From Pontederia crassipes (taxonomy: Eukaryota; Streptophyta; Magnoliopsida; Commelinales; Pontederiaceae), in assembly GCA_030549335.1 (NCBI GenBank), contig CM060188.1, positions 16,681,501 to 16,745,500 of the forward strand: a stretch of DNA of 64,000 bases, given 5' to 3'. Below, in pieces: positions 23,111-37,848 of this stretch. The notes under the pieces were generated by a model that saw only the letters and a program-made list of their open reading frames with translations, ran no database searches and was not told the DNA's origin. Every line of letters starts with the position of its first letter. The first letter of the stretch is position 1. The translations under genes and the position numbers were made by a program.

Positions 23111-24281
23111 TCCAACTGGAAATTGGGTACATGTTAAGACCGTATATACATCCCATTTATTTAGTAACTTGTAAGAAATTAAAGAAAAAGAAAAAAAGGA
23201 AGTTAAACAGAGACTAGAGCACATGGAAAAAAAATTATAACAAGAAGAGTAATAGTATGTAAATAGTATGTAAAAGGAAGTTTTTAAATCATGATTAAAA
23301 AATATACTTAATATTCACAAGATATTCACAGTAAGGGGGAATAAAAATCACACGCAGCCGCCACCAAATACTCGTTTGGCTTTTGACCATTCCAATGGTT
23401 TACTTACACCCGAAGCAGTGAATATGCACAGAAACAATGACAAGATGCTGAATCAGCATCGCATTAGTGTGATAATAATTGAGTTTGTGAATTGGCTTTT
23501 TGGGTAATGGGCCCACGATTTATGTTCTTTTCTTGTACCCACATTAAATCGACGTATTTTTTTTATTTGTTATGTATTTGAGAAGATGACTCGTATCTCA
23601 AATCAAGTCTTGTGGAACAAAGAATTGTCGTTTTGTCATTTTTTGAAGATTCATGTCTTGTAAGAATTTTATCTTCCCTTTTTTATTTATTTATTATTGT
23701 TTTAAAATCATTTATTATTATATCTGAATACATTTTACAACTGATTTTGTTTCTTTATTTTTTAATCATGCGATAAACTAGATTTAATGAAAAATAAGCT
23801 AACTGCTTAGGATAATATGATAAATCCATAAGCACCTGGCATTTTAATATAATAATATTTAATAGCGTGTGAAATTTAATTTTAATCAACAAATTTTAAA
23901 TCATGGATTATGATTTACGATTAATACTATTTATATATGAATGGCTCCATGCAATTCTTTTATATGCATAATTATAATCTTAAATCTATAAATTAATTTA
24001 CACTGTCAAATTATATGTTGCAATCGAATGCTTCAATTCGGTCGAACGATTTAGACTTGCCACAACATATTTTAAGCTATTCTAACTTTGTTATGGTATT
24101 AAGGTGATAACAAAAAGGTAAAATTTTTTGCTTTTAAATCACAGAAATATAGTAAATAAATGATATAGAAAAGAGAGTAGAAGATAGCTATGAAAGAAAG
24201 AAGATCATAGGCATAGCAAGAGGAGAAAAAAAATGTTAACCGCCTACTGGGAAAAAGGAAAATCAGAAGAGAATATATTAT
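23111..24281. other. Spacer between MED15 promoter and SRP68 3' region
   Basis: AT-rich, no gene seen. The stretch 24,282-24,821 is likely SRP68 3' untranslated and downstream sequence. Plus-strand ORFs there are short and family-less. Confidence 0.5.
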
Positions 24282-24821
24282 TTGTATAGGGGTATGAAGG
24301 TAATTGTTTCTTGGCTAGAAGTCGTCGAAATTACTAAACTTAAAAGAAGAATATTAAATTATATCAAATTTATTCCAGAACAAGGAGATACACAAATCGA
24401 TGTAATAATAGAATGCATCGCACATGGTTTTTCACCAATAACAATTGTAGTAACAGTAATAGTAGTTGTGAAGCAAATATTCAACAGCTCAACGCCTTCA
24501 CCTCAGGGTTTGGCATTAGGATTTGATCCAAATAGAGCAAATATTGAGAACAGAGCGCGATTTTGTAAAACAGAACAGCATCCATTATTCCAATGAAACA
24601 GAAACCATTTTAAAGGCAAAAATGTTTAACCTGAACAGACAACATAACAATCTTTCAGCATATTCATATTTGGGAAACTCTGAAGAAAAAACAAGGCAAG
24701 AATCGGTGACAGGCCAAAATGGTGAAATGTGTAGTTAACTTCTCTCCTAACAAAAGTTCAGTGTTAAAGCATTAAAGTAATCAGTCGGGTGTAGGCAAGA
24801 AGAAAAGAATAACTAATTCCC

Positions 24822-27800
24822 TCATCGCCAGAGTCTGCTAAATAGATTCTTCTTCTTCATCCTGTGTTCAAGAGATGGGAACTCAATTGAGCTGTAGGCA
24901 ATATCTAAAACAATGGGATTGCAGGGAACTGCTTGGAGTGGAGGAGGAAAACGATCAATCCGCGGGACACTTTTGGAATTAGCATCGCCAACCACTGACT
25001 CATAGACCTCCAACATTTCAAGAAGAAATTTTTCCTCCTGCAAAAGCCAACAGATGCATGTTAATGCAAACATGCTTTCATGAAAAACAAAAATGGAGAA
25101 TCTCCTTTGTTTGTTGAGGTGATCTAAATCAAAATATTGGAAGAAAATTGTATGTGTTTAAACAGGTTAAACTTCCATTGACATGCATAAGCACAAATCA
25201 TTGACATCCATAAGCATAATTGGGATGTATAATATGAGCGCAAACCTTTCGTCCCTGCCCATTCAAGGTTATGCTCGAGACACCTTTAGAAAGCTTTTCT
25301 GGAATCTTCTCCTCTTCCATGATACCTGATGCATGTTCAATACAGCTGCTCGATCTACAATTTTCAGCTAGGCTCTTAAGATCTTTAACTAAAACCTGAA
25401 GAAAGAAAAGGTCCAACCAAATCAACTTGAAGAATTCGAGAAACCATGAAATTTCGATCAATTATGAAACACTAGGGCTCTCAAGAACAGCAGAACTGTT
25501 TAGAAACCCATCTGATGGTCCTGTAACCTTTCGTGAGGACTTAACTCTATCTGGACCCACAGAAACTAAGACAAATGTCTCATTTATTTCTCAAGGCCCC
25601 AACAGCCAATGCAGATGCCTTCAGCATCTGTGTGGCCGAACAATCCATAATATCCAGTGTTTGTCACTTTGCGTAAATGAAGGTGAACTTTGATTCCAAC
25701 AAATGTATGTATATAAATCAAGGATGAAGAAATATGCTGATATGACAAACATAGCACACCTGGTCAGGATTCTTCATTTGAACTTTTTCTAGGGTGGCCT
25801 CAGCAAGAGATCGTGCATGGCAAAACAACAAGTATGCTTCAGTTCTTTTACCTGCTGAACTGTAGGATTTGCCTAGATAAAAGCACCTACAAGATTAAAT
25901 TATGTAATATAGAGGTTAATTTTCTTCAAAGAAAAAGATTATTAAGGCAAACAAAATACTGTGATGACGGCAACAATATAGAGATTTTGCATCACAAAAC
26001 TGAGTTGAAAAAGGTTAACTAATAAGAACCGGGCGTCATTGATTTTAGTTACATACAGGAAATAGTGTTCATATGCAAGTGAAATACTACAAGATAATAA
26101 CGGTCAAAATGAAAAACTTAAAATTCGTATACATACATAAAAAAACTTCAAATTTATATACATGCATACATATACACACATGATATACATATCATTGTGA
26201 TTATGGTGCAAAACTATCAACTACTGGCAATCAAAAGAGGTTGGAATGAATCAAAGAGACACTAGAAGAAACCTTTCTGCTTGAAAAAAGGAACCTTTAA
26301 GCGCCAGTTCCTCATTGAATGCAACTTCTTCTGGGTTCTGGTCCCTTCCAGAACTAACTAAATCAGATAAATCAGTAGTATTCTGCAAAATAGTGACAAC
26401 ATAGTGTAACTAGGTGCAATAGTTATCATAGTGAATCCAATAAGGATATTTATCAAGAAGCCCATTAACTAGAGATATATTAGAAAAATCAGAACAGACC
26501 TGCAACAAAAGATCATACAGACGAACAAGTTCTTCTGGTTTTGTGACTTTCTCACTCTTGTCATCACGAAGTTTCGTAAATTTACTTTTAGCAATCAAAA
26601 CTAATAATTGATTGCGCTCTATTGTGCGTTGCCCTAATACAGCACCAACTGCCTTGTCGAGACCATTAAGCTCGTCTTTCACATTTTCAGCATTGCCAGC
26701 AGTAGCCTAAATAATTGAAAAATAATGTCAGATAAGCACTGCTTCAAGATTGCAAACTAGAGATGCTACCCCAACAATAAAGTACATACACTAACCAATG
26801 ACAGAAACCGAATATGTTAAGATACTAAATAGGATATCTTATCTACTGATACTGATCTCCATACCAAGTCATTACGAATGCAACTTATAGCATCATGGTA
26901 TGCAGAAAATATCTTGTCAAATATTGGAAGCTTTTTCTCAGGTGGAAGTGATTCTGCTGCTGAGCCATCAAGACCTTTTTCTAGTTCCTGAGCTGATCAG
27001 AGTTTTGAAGAAAAAGTTGTAAAAGATGTGTGCATCAAAAGAGTGCTGGGAAAAAAGAAAAGAACATGCAACAAAAGGCAAGCAATAGCACATAAATTCT
27101 GCAGATGAATTGTGACAAACCTTTAAGAATAGAAACACGAGTCTTAGCATTGTTAATTGGAAATCTATGACCAAGCCAGTAAAATTCTGTCATCGATGCT
27201 GCCTGTTGTGACCTTGCCTCAGCCATAACTGCCTAGAAATTACAACATAAATAAATGTTTACAAATAATGAGTATATATGCATTGATGGTTATCTAGATA
27301 AAGTTTCCTGAAAAATAAAAGTAGATAAATATTTATGCATCATGGTGGTTTGAGTACTGAATCACATTGGCAAATCGAGGCAACATTCAAGGCTCATTCT
27401 GATTGTTTAACTTTGGTCCTGTAAATATGATTGAGAAATCTATAACCACCCTGTTTGAGATACAGCATAGATATGTAGCAACTTTGTTTGTTCCTTTACA
27501 TCTCTGGCTTAAGAAGCTTCCTGGTATAGCTTTATGCCAAGACACAGTGATCCAGGATGTGCCAAATCATCTAGCCATTTTTTTTAAATTGTCATATCAT
27601 TTTGGTCAAACATAAGTTGCCTTGCATATTTCACAAAGCTGAAATTCAAATTAATTAATTTTGGTGTCCGTCCTGAAATACCTAGTTCTTTTGACAAGTG
27701 GGTCAATCCATGAGCAAGAATCCTGGCCCACTTACAACTATGACGAAAGGTGCTTATGTACACTCACACTTCCTAATTTCCAGCAGACAATGAATAATAT

Positions 27801-30800
27801 TCTGACATAGGGGGTCAAGGTGAAAAAGAAAACCTAACTACTAGAAGTGAGAACTGGATATGAAGGCATATTACATGTTGGCATCTCTATGATATGTTTT
27901 CAAATGTACTTATTATTGAAAAGGGAGAATGGGTTGTTGCTGCACACACTCTCCTGCTCACCATAACCACTAAAGTTTAACAACTGCAGACAATAGCATA
28001 CCATGAAATAACAAAAATATGCAAACATAATCTTACAGACGTTGCTGTGTTTCTTGAAGAAAAATTTCCAAGCAAAATGAAAAACCTACCTCCAATTTAG
28101 ATCTGAAAAGGTCCAAAGCAGGTCCTTCCATTTTTTCAATGTCCAGAAGTTCCGAAGTTTGCAGGTTGGAATCTCCTACTTTGTGCAAGCAGTACCTGAT
28201 GCTTGGTTCTAACTCTTCAACTCTCTCGCGGCATAATACTTGATTCTCAATATTTCCATATTTCCCAAGCTGCTCATACACAGCCCTTTAAGGAGTCATA
28301 TGTAAGTCAAGTTGTCTTCTTAAGAAATAAATCCAATCACAGGCAATAAACACTAATCCTAAGATAATAGAACTTTCCATCTAAGTACAAAAACTTTATG
28401 AGCAACCTATGGATCACAAATTTCTATGCAACTATTTCACAATCTTCTAAGTTCTAACAGCATGGTTCTGATTAATCAAGCAGGAGAAATGAAAGGTATT
28501 AAGTGGTTTTTTGAGGCATCTACCTTGCGTTTTTGAAGTTCACTAAAGCAGCTGGCCAGTTTTGTTCTTGTTCAAATAAAAGAGTACCTTTCATATGAGA
28601 AGCGTATGCCTGCATTAGAATGAAATAAGAATTGCAAATCAGAAACATTTTTTGAAGTAGGAATGAATGGCATAATCAGAACCAATGTCATCTAACCAAA
28701 TTAAAAGCAGTGTGATTTCAGTGCACTTCATCAATTTAAATTTATGCGGATGATCTAACTGCACTTCAAGTCAACTAGAATGTTGACCTGTTTCAAAAAA
28801 AAAATACAATGTTCATACTTAACAATTTTCAGCATTTTTTGTCATACCAATAGTCCTTCACTCCTTTGGACCATTTGACTGCAATCAGGTGTCTCCAGTT
28901 GTAGTAGCCAAGTAGTTATATTAAGAATAGTGTCCACCACTTTTCACATTTGGTCTAGGAGTAGGGTAATCTATATGAGGTACTGTTTTATTTGTGGGGA
29001 AAAACATCATACTGGTTTGTCACACATGTACATTGGTTTCCCTTGACATAGCGGGGTGAGCACAACTTTGTGGCAGCCATCCTTTCCACTATATAAAAAC
29101 TCAACCAAATGCCCCCTAAGTGACAGGACTAAGGGTCAAAAAGAAGAAACAAGATAATGGAACATGCAATAACACCAAGAAATTGTCCAGATCCATGCAA
29201 TCTTTCAAACAAACAAAATGGTTGGTGACGGCAGAATTCTTTCAAATTGTCCACAGCATGTGATAAATTTTCTTTTCTTTATCTTGATATATGCATGACA
29301 TATTCATATACCACAGTTTACACAAGTCAATAAAGAGAAAAAAAAAGGTTTTCTATGGTATCTCCATTTCGTGAACATCACCATCTCCTAGCTTGATCAA
29401 TAAACTAACAATCTTAGTTATACTTGAGTTTCCCCCACAACCTAATGAAGCTTATTGATTTTGCTAGTTTATACCTATATATTAGACTTTCCAACAAGTA
29501 AAGGAAAACCCACCGATATACCCGAAATAATCAAGTCAGCAAGAACTAAATGCCATATGATGTTGCAAGAAAATTACTCGCATCAGGGACAACCCGAGAT
29601 ATACACATACATGCGACAGCTATAAAAACATCGAGGAAAACAGCCTACATTTTTTTCCTTTTCTTGAGGAGAGCAGTCTTCCACTTTAATTGGGAAGAAA
29701 CATGGCAGCTAATTTGAATGTGAGAAGGAAGAGCCTAATAGGAATGTCAGGACAAAGACATAGCAGGGATCATGTTTGAACGATTACACATGTCAAGCAG
29801 CTGGTCAACTACTACTAATTTATCTAAAAGATTCTTGAAAAGAACAATCACAAAGTTAAGAAGCACACCTCTGCTTCAAGAGAAGTTCTAGTGTCTCCTT
29901 TTGATGCACACAATTGTGAAAAAAGAGTAGCCCATTTCACTGCCTTCCTCAATCTACCCAGCAAGTAAATTCGCTGGTTTGCATTGGGTCCATCAGGCAA
30001 CTGTTTTTTCTCCATGGCATGGCTCCAAGCTCTTTCTGCCATGTACAGAACCATATGGAGAAACCTGTTTGACAAGTAAACACAGTTAACAGTTTTTTCA
30101 AACATTAAATATCTGTTTGAGTGTAAATGTGAAGTACTAATATGCCTGCTCAAGAATCAATGACAACAAATGCAAAAAATTTCACTTGTGATGCAAAATG
30201 TATACATGGTTGTTATATAGTAGGGAATAATGGTGATACTACCAACTGAAATCGGTAGCAAAATGCTACCATCCTCCACCGCTGTGGATCGACGATGGAT
30301 CATTTCACGCGTGGTTCAAGCGGATTCACGCCCGGTTCAACATCTTTTTTTAACCAGTTTAACCATGCCGGCTCTCTCTTTCTCTTGATTAAAACCCTAC
30401 GCAACATTTTCTCTCTCATACCTCTCCCCTAATGGAACTCTTTTCCTCGCCACCGCTTCAATCAACCGCACTGTTGCGGCCATCAACCTCATCGAGCCGC
30501 TCCACTCAACCTTGCTGCCACTCCACTCAGCCTCATCGTCGCTGGTTCACTGGACTTCATCATCGCCGCTCAGGAAAAATATTGCTGCTTCTTTCCTGAA
30601 GGTGAAGAACGGTGGCAGCAACAACGTTTGTGACAGTCACAAAGCAATGATCGCAGATTTTGATTTTCGATGGCAGGCTGTTGCTGGAGGGCAGCGCAAC
30701 AACATTTCTATCAACATAGGGCGGCGCAACCTGGGAGGCATTGCTGCTTGCTGTTGAGGTTCCAACGGTGTTGGCAGCTTGCTTTTGGTTGGGAGCTTAG

Positions 30801-32760
30801 GGGGTGCACTGATGCAGTCACCAGGGCAGTGGCAGTGAAGAGGGCTAAGGCATCGAGAGGGAATATTGTAGATACTAGGGTTTGAAAGGAGAGAACTCGC
30901 CTGAACCATATGGCCAAGTGGGTTTGCACTGCTTGAACCAAATCTAAGTTACTTGAACTGCGCATCTGCTTGAACGACGCGTGAAATGATGCATCATTCA
31001 CGATCAGACAGCCCTCGAGAATGGTAGCCTGTTGCTACTGATTTCAGTTTGTAGTATTATTCCCTATGTAGTAATATAACTGCCAACAATGTTAAGGTCA
31101 TCAAGTCCTTTGTTCATAAACAAAAGTTTCAAGCCGGAAACCCGGGACATAAATTATGCAATCCACTATGAATAAACAGTTTAGTAAATACACAATTAGA
31201 CTATAGCCTGAGAGCTGGAACAGATATGAACCCAGCTAAAATTTCATTAGAGGAAAACTCCAGTGAAACAGAAGTGGCGAAGGAGACAGGTGGTTTCACA
31301 TTTATCTAATTCATCACATTCTCTTAGCTCATAGGCTCTGACCTTAATAAGAATAACGATAAAACTGCAACCATTCATTTTTCATAGTACCATGAAAAAA
31401 GTACACAATATGCAAGGAGGACAAATGAAACTGGAGTCAGCATCCTCGTACATTGATAGTAAAAACATTAACCATCACCGTTAAAGTACAAGACATGAGT
31501 GACAAACTTGTATGAGATAAAGTACTAATTTACCTTGTTCAGGATGCATTTAAAAGAATGTCAAAGAATGTAGGTTAGCAATGTCTGACTGTAATTATAA
31601 CTAGGAATTGTTACGCCAACAGGGTAAAGCCATTATACATCAATATATATAAGTCTATTTTTTTTAGGGTATAATTAAGTCTAACTTGTGTAAGACTATA
31701 ATGTCAAAGAAATTATCTAGAACCACATAGAAGGCATGAATATGATAAAAATGATAATGTAACAAACGGAATCACACACAAGACAAAAAAAATGAGTCCA
31801 CGTTGGTAGAAGGATAAAATCATATTAGATGATTAACTGAATAGGAACCTTCCAGACACAGAGATTCTAAAATACCTCACGTCAGTAACAGTTGACTCAT
31901 TGATGGCCTTCTTATTGTACTTGCCACGTCCATGAGTAAATTTCAGTGACTTGTATAGTCTTCTTAATCGTGCAGTGCAGTACCTCCTGAAAACCAAAAC
32001 ACACCATTTCAAGCCACGAGAAATAAGTAAATCTTGAAGTAGCGGAAGAAAAACTTTTAACTCCAAGTCCTTCTAATGGCAATAAAACAGCATCAATGGT
32101 AAAGTAAAAAAAAAATCCAATATGCTGGCTAGAATGGGCTCATCAAATATTTACTGATCCAGGAATTATACATAAATTAAGCTTCAACTCCAAATGTTTT
32201 GTTGTTCCTGCACCTTGAATCCGCTGTAGTTGGGTCGAATGCGAAACTTTATATGATTCCTGGAGTCAAAACGTTTCATGCAACAATACCTCGAAACTCT
32301 AATACAGTTTTTTATAGCCCACGAAATAGAAAAATGCTGGGAGAATCCATTCCAAATCCAATGGTCAAATATCCGACATTGGGAAAAATGTTGTCTCTAT
32401 GATTAAATTAGTCCAGATCGCTGAAAACAGCAACAAAATTAGACACATCTGCTCAAAAAAACAAAATTAGACACACCGGTAACGAGTGTAGTCGCGATGC
32501 CTCAAGCCATGCTGCATCTGGGCCGATTTCAACAACTGCAACACTGGAAAAGCCGGATCCAAATATCATGAAATGAAAAAGTTGGAATCAACTGCCAAAG
32601 AGCGAAACAAACAAGAGAAATGCCAAGAAGGATCACGGGCCCGAGGATGATGGAAGCTTTTACCGTTGACGGAGAACTTAGGATCGGCGGCCTGGACGGC
32701 AGGGACGAGCTTTTCGCCGTCGATCTCCATGGGAGCCGCCTCACTGCTCTTCTTCGACAT
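24822..32760 (-). CDS. SRP68: Signal recognition particle subunit SRP68, 13 exons, complete
   Basis: Exons (high to low): 32760-32664, 32543-32477, 31986-31876, 30064-29869, 28609-28524, 28285-28090, 27232-27121, 26992-26865, 26706-26500, 26382-26273, 25886-25760, 25395-25246, 25037-24822. Total 1,803 nt (600 aa plus stop), about the usual length for plant SRP68; all junctions are GT-AG and in phase. The N-terminal part (residues ~40-250) is the 7SL RNA-binding, TPR-like domain, with motifs RRYCTARLRRLYKSLKFTHG, AERAWSHAMEKKQLPDGPN and RKAVKWATLFSQLC. The middle contains LGQRTIERNQLL and KVTKPEELVRLYDLLLQ. The C-terminus, which by family contacts SRP72, ends in a basic FSRLWR tail. The product acts in the cytosol and nucleolus in co-translational targeting of secretory proteins to the ER. 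Intron 3 holds an 870-bp inverted-repeat element. The gene lies upstream of MED15 on the same strand, with about 2 kb between the two coding regions. Confidence 0.95.
30212..31080. mobile_element. TIR element of ~870 bp in SRP68 intron 3
   Basis: The ends match as inverted repeats for about 110-130 bp: GTTATATAGTAGGGAATAAT at the left, and GTTATATTACTACATAGGGA read inward from 31080. Both arms continue through ACTGAAATC-GTAGCA, GGCTACCAT-type words and CATTTCACGCGT-GTTCAAGC. The interior (about 30,400-30,900) is GC-richer and codes for nothing I recognise. No transposase. Long TIRs suggest a Mutator-like non-autonomous element. Confidence 0.75.
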
Positions 32761-32990
32761 GGCTATGGTGAAACCGAGGGATTTGAGGTCTGGTCGTAGC
32801 GCGGTGACGTGCGGAGAGATCGGACGTCGGGCGAGGAGCTCGGCGTGCGCGAAGACGCCGGGGGACGCAGATCGGCGCGAGATGGCCGGAGGTCGCGAGC
32901 GTGCGGATCGCGGGGGGCGAAAGGGGGGCGAACGAAGGGAAGGAGGCGGTGAGGAGAGAGAAGACGAATGATAGGGTTACGTTAATGGAA
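32761..32990 (-). promoter_or_regulatory. GC-rich 5' leader / proximal promoter of SRP68
   Basis: About 230 bp of GC-rich, CpG-containing DNA directly upstream of the SRP68 ATG, ending abruptly in AT-rich DNA at about 32,990. The plus-strand ORF here is a composition artefact. Confidence 0.5.
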
Positions 32991-32999
32991 AAAAAAAAG

Positions 33000-34879
33000 G
33001 AAAAACATATCCGAACCGTACATGAATCAGACGATATGTTACATTTTTAAGATATATAAGAATATATTTAAATTCAAGCTTTTTTGGTTGAATATTTAAA
33101 TGCATGTTTGTTGGAACATGTTGATGACAAAAAGATGGATCCCATTCAATTTGAATCCATTTATCAGATTGGATTTGGAAATAACTGGAGTCGTTCTTAA
33201 CTCGTGACTCGATCTATTTTTGTCTAACTCGGCTCAACTTATTATTAAAATCAGTCATACTATATTAAATAAAATTTATTTTCTTAAAAAGATTTAGCAT
33301 CTTAATAATTGTCATAATCTTATAACTTATCATGTCAAAATTTATTAATATGTTATATATTATATATATAATTTTTAATTTTTCATCTTTTAAATTTTTA
33401 ATTTTGAGTTCAATATTATTATTTCTTTATATATTTAGAAAAAAATATATTAGTGATGTCTCTTTTATTTAGTTTATATTTATTATTTCTTTAATAAATA
33501 AGATTTATTATATGTAATCTAGTAAATCATAAAAAAATATATTTGACTTAACTGACTAATAAGTTATGTCAGGCATTAAAAGTTAATCAAACAAGTCAGG
33601 CTAAATTTATATTTATAACTTGTTACAGACTATACGCAAAACTTAAATACTTTTATTTTGCAACAGGCCTATTTAAATAAAAGTCTAGCTCGACCTAATT
33701 CGTGTTCAGCTCTAAATAAGGTTTCATCATTGAGTTAATTATTTTTAAAAATACTTAATATTAATTTTGTTCTTTAAAATTAACATTTAAAGTGTTTTAT
33801 TTTAATATTTTTCATTTTTAAGCAATTTACACTCTGGATTAAAATAAATATGTATATTTTAAAATAAAATAAAACAATTTACTCGATCATTTAGGCATGT
33901 CAGGTTTATTGTATTCCAATTTAAAGTTCGATCTCGAAGCATTGGTAATGGAATTTTGATGGGTGGATTTGAGTCTAACTTGGTCAAGGATTCAAATTAA
34001 TCCGATAAATAGTCATATTCCAATCAATTAAATACAAAATATATCATATAATAAGATTGGGACACTAATTAGATTCAATGCCCTAGTCCGATCACATATG
34101 GAGCTAAGATAAAATCTCGAAATTCTGAATTGAGGGGAGTCGGGACATCCCGACCCATGCTCCATTTGTAATAATAAAAAATAATATTATTTATATTTAT
34201 ATATTTTATATATAAGAGAATGTATGTTAACATTTTGATGAAACCTTCAAACAAAGCCGTGAGTTTCTAACTTTCATATTACTTTTTTTCAAAAAGCACG
34301 TCGGATATTCTAATTAGATTCAATGAGATGACAGTTTTTCAGCCTGAGTTTGTAAATTAAAAAGTTTAATCAAATCACACGTGCCCTTCTAATTTTTTAA
34401 GGGGTTTAAAATTCGCTATATAATTAGGAAGACATTTCAAATACCACATATAGATCACTCAACATATGAATTTAATGTATCCCATTTAATATCTTGGTAT
34501 ATGAGAATTAACAAATTTCACCCCTCATTGTTTACAAAATTTTGAGTCTTATTTTTCAACTCCAATCGCTCGATAATTTCTACAAGCACAAATTATTTTA
34601 TACTCGCAATTACTTTGATATAGATAAGAGATTTACAACTTGAGTTTTTGTCAGCAACATTTAACAATCGAAACCATACTAAAATTGAGTGTCGCATTCC
34701 GATTAATTTTGTCTTGGGCATTATTACTAAAGCAGAATCCAATGCTAGAACAAGAGGTTGCATTACCTTAGTTCAAATCGTCAAAATGTTGTTCTTGGTT
34801 GAAGCATTAGGTAGTTCAATTTTTCATTTCTTTTATTCCTTCATTGTACATAAGTGTGATGATCAACTTTTTTTCTTAT
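33000..34879. other. AT-rich intergenic DNA, no gene seen
   Basis: Scattered transposon-like phrases only. GTGTTCAGCTCTA near 33,712 looks like a hAT MITE terminus, but its partner was not found. No coding frame with family features. Confidence 0.5.
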
Positions 34880-36511
34880 GGTTGTGTTTGGCACGAGAAC
34901 TTTTAGTTCATGTTAGTTTACAAGAACTAATCGATTAGATATAAATATTTAAATTTTGTATTTGGATGAAAAATGTAAGGATGAAAATTTAAAAAATTGA
35001 TTTGATAAATAAGTTTTATGTGGGTGTTTGAATAAAAAGTAATAATTAAATGAATATTTATTATTTTATAAAATAGAAAATTTATATTATTACTATATAT
35101 ATTAATATATTGAAATTTAATTAAAAAAATTGACCTCTATTAAAAAAATAAGATATGGCATAATACGCTAATATCCATTTTAATTAAAAGGTTTTTATAA
35201 TATGAAATTAATACTATAATGTAAATAATATGTTAATAAGATTATAATATAATATAAATTATATTATGTATTTTATCCAAAAATAATTGAAATTTTTATT
35301 TAGTAAATTATATTTAAATAAAATACTATTTAAAATAATTTTATCATGAAATTTCTTTAACTACATATGTATATATAAATTAATATATAATATAACTATA
35401 TATGTATAATATATATATATATGATAATAGATATATAGGCCTAAAGTATGTGGCCTACTTTTAGACCTATATTAGGTGAAAAGCAAAAAAAAAACTTAAG
35501 ACGGTTCTTGCTATAAGCAACTAAATTCTTGCTTCCAGCAAGAACTAAAATTTCAGAACTTGTCATCACGTGATGGTTTGATCGAGATTTTAGTTCTTGC
35601 TACTTTTTTTCGGTTTGTTGTTTGAGGTTGTGTTTTGTATGGGGATTTTGAGTTCTTGATAACTAGTTGATTTGATAGATAAGTTTAGATGTGGTGTTGG
35701 ATGAAAATATGTAATGATGAGAATTTGAAAAGTTTATTTAATATATATATTTTAGTAGGTGTTTGGATAAAAAGTAAGAATTAATGATATAATTTATTAT
35801 TTTATGAAGTATAGTAAATTACAATATTATTTATTTATTTAGTTACAAATTTTATTTATGTAAAAAATTATTTTAATATTATATTTTATAATTTATGAAA
35901 AATACTTACATTAATATTATAATTTTTATGAAAAATATTAATATTATAGTTTATTATTTTCCATATTTATTAATATTATAAAAAAATATTCATATTAAGT
36001 TAAAGATTTTGTTTTATAAGCTAAATAAAAACTTGATTATTATTTAAGTTAATATAATAATAGTTTAATAAATAATATTACCATTAATAATAATTATATG
36101 TAACCATCAATTGAGCTCTAAAATCAATGGTTGGGGCTTGATTCATGGAAAAGATTAATGTAATTAATTTGTTAAGTACGTGTTGATAGTAAAATAAAAG
36201 GGAAAATGATAAAAAGATGCAATTTGGTGGTAACTGATGCAAGTGAAATAGGGCGTAGGATAAGATGCAAGTTCGGGTCGCGTGTGAGAATTCGGAAGTT
36301 CTTTAATTTGACAATAACTTTTTGGTCAGAACATTTCGTAACAATAGTCGTTGACCGAAACTTAAATCCTTGTGGAGCCCACCAGAAATTCTTCACCTGT
36401 TTGTGTGAACAACGTATAGTTCTGGTCGATGTTCACCAACCAACGCAGCCTGAAAGAACTAGCTAGAACTAAAGTCAGTTCTAGCATTAGTTCTGTCTGG
36501 CAAACACAGCC
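34880..36511. mobile_element. Probable AT-rich MITE pair / nested TIR element
   Basis: The left end GGTTGTGTTTGGC (34880) matches the inverse of the right end, GCCAAACACAGCC-like (CTGGCAAACACAGCC ending 36511), and TAGTTC/GAACTA words recur near both. A second partial copy of the left half starts near 35,628 (GGTTGTGTTTTGTATGG), with the same order of downstream words (TTGGATGAAAA, GTGTTTGGATAAAAAGTAA). A TAT triplet flanks both outer ends. Likely one element inserted in, or duplicated beside, a relative. Confidence 0.45.
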
Positions 36512-37848
36512 TATATTTCCTATAACTCCTGTCCTAATGCCATTGTTCCATTTGATGCTCTATGGCTTACTATCCTAGCTCCGCACAACTCCACCTCCTA
36601 TGAATGAATACGCATCATTAGTGTTCTTACAACAAGCATTCTCTTGTGCCCTATTTTTTTCCTTAACTATTTTTTTTATTGCATCTTCTTTTAGCTACTT
36701 TGTGTCCGATTTTTTTTTATTGTAGATTTGTGTTTTGATTCATGTCTTCATCTTGCAACTTCTTTTGTGCTTCAAGGTCTACTCCAATCATTGGCAGCCA
36801 TCACCTCCAAAGTATTTTTTTTCTTACGTTAATTTCTTCCTTGTTCTTTCATGTTCCTTAGTATTACTCCAATTGCTTCCTCCTCCGACAATTCATTACA
36901 AAACATAATTATACTAAAGTGTATTGTGCTCTTAGCTTAGCCTTATTGTTTTATCAACAAAAGATCTTTCTTTATGCCAAATTCTATTGTTTAAATTATC
37001 TCATATTATTTTAACTTTGTGCTCTCCCTTTTTGTCATTCATAGGTGTATTGTGATGCTCTTCAAGTGATTTTGTGTTTGACATATATTAAAGCTATGAT
37101 TTTTATTGATTATTTAATTATGTAGATTTGAGTCATTAGTTCAATTTGTAGTTTGTTGATCTTGTGCAATTTAACTATATAAGTTTTTATATATATATTT
37201 CTCAAATTTGGTTCACATTGCAATATAATTATGTGCCCTTGATTCCTGTGTAGTGTAGTTTATAAATATGATTATTATTGTAAAACTTATGTTTTATATA
37301 CTATTGTCTGAACATTGTTTTTCATATGCTCGCATATTAAAGTTGTATGATTTAATGTACTTGCCTCTTGAATCCGCTTAAAATTCAATAGGTAGTTTTT
37401 ACAGATTCCATTTGATAGTTGATGCATGGTTATTTCTATATAAATAATATGTAAAAATGAGCATGCATCATAATCCCCTAATTTGAATATTTACTTGTCC
37501 CCAAGTAAGATTCAAGATAAGATATGATCTTCATCAAATTATTAATACTTTTTCCTTCTCATTGTTTATTTTTTTTATATCTAATCTTTTTTCTTTCCAA
37601 TTGATCCTTACCTCAAAGAATATATATATGATGCTAAGATATTTTTAAATTAATAAACAATTAGTCTCAACTATATGGATAAAATAAGTCTTAATGTTGA
37701 AATTACAAATACAAGGTGAGCTTCTTTTTTTCGTGTGTTTCTCCATTTTGTTCAAAGTGATTCATGTAATAAGTTTTCGATCGACGAAACCTAAATCTTT
37801 AGGTCGTCATGCAAGAATCCCCTACAGATCTAATGATCTGAACACACT
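36512..37848. other. AT-rich intergenic DNA, no gene seen
   Basis: Pyrimidine-rich and AT-rich sequence without recognisable genes or terminal repeats. Confidence 0.5.

Noticed and set aside
22762-23217. Plus-strand 151-codon ORF over the MED15 start
   Set aside because: It lies antisense to exon 1 and the GC-rich leader, with no domain. It is explained by composition.
30512-31001. ORFs on both strands inside the TIR element in SRP68 intron 3
   Set aside because: No conserved motif. The frames conflict and lie between terminal inverted repeats, so they were treated as element filler.
32666-32971. Plus-strand 101-codon Arg/Gly-rich ORF at the SRP68 promoter
   Set aside because: It is antisense to SRP68 exon 1 and a GC-rich leader, with low-complexity product.
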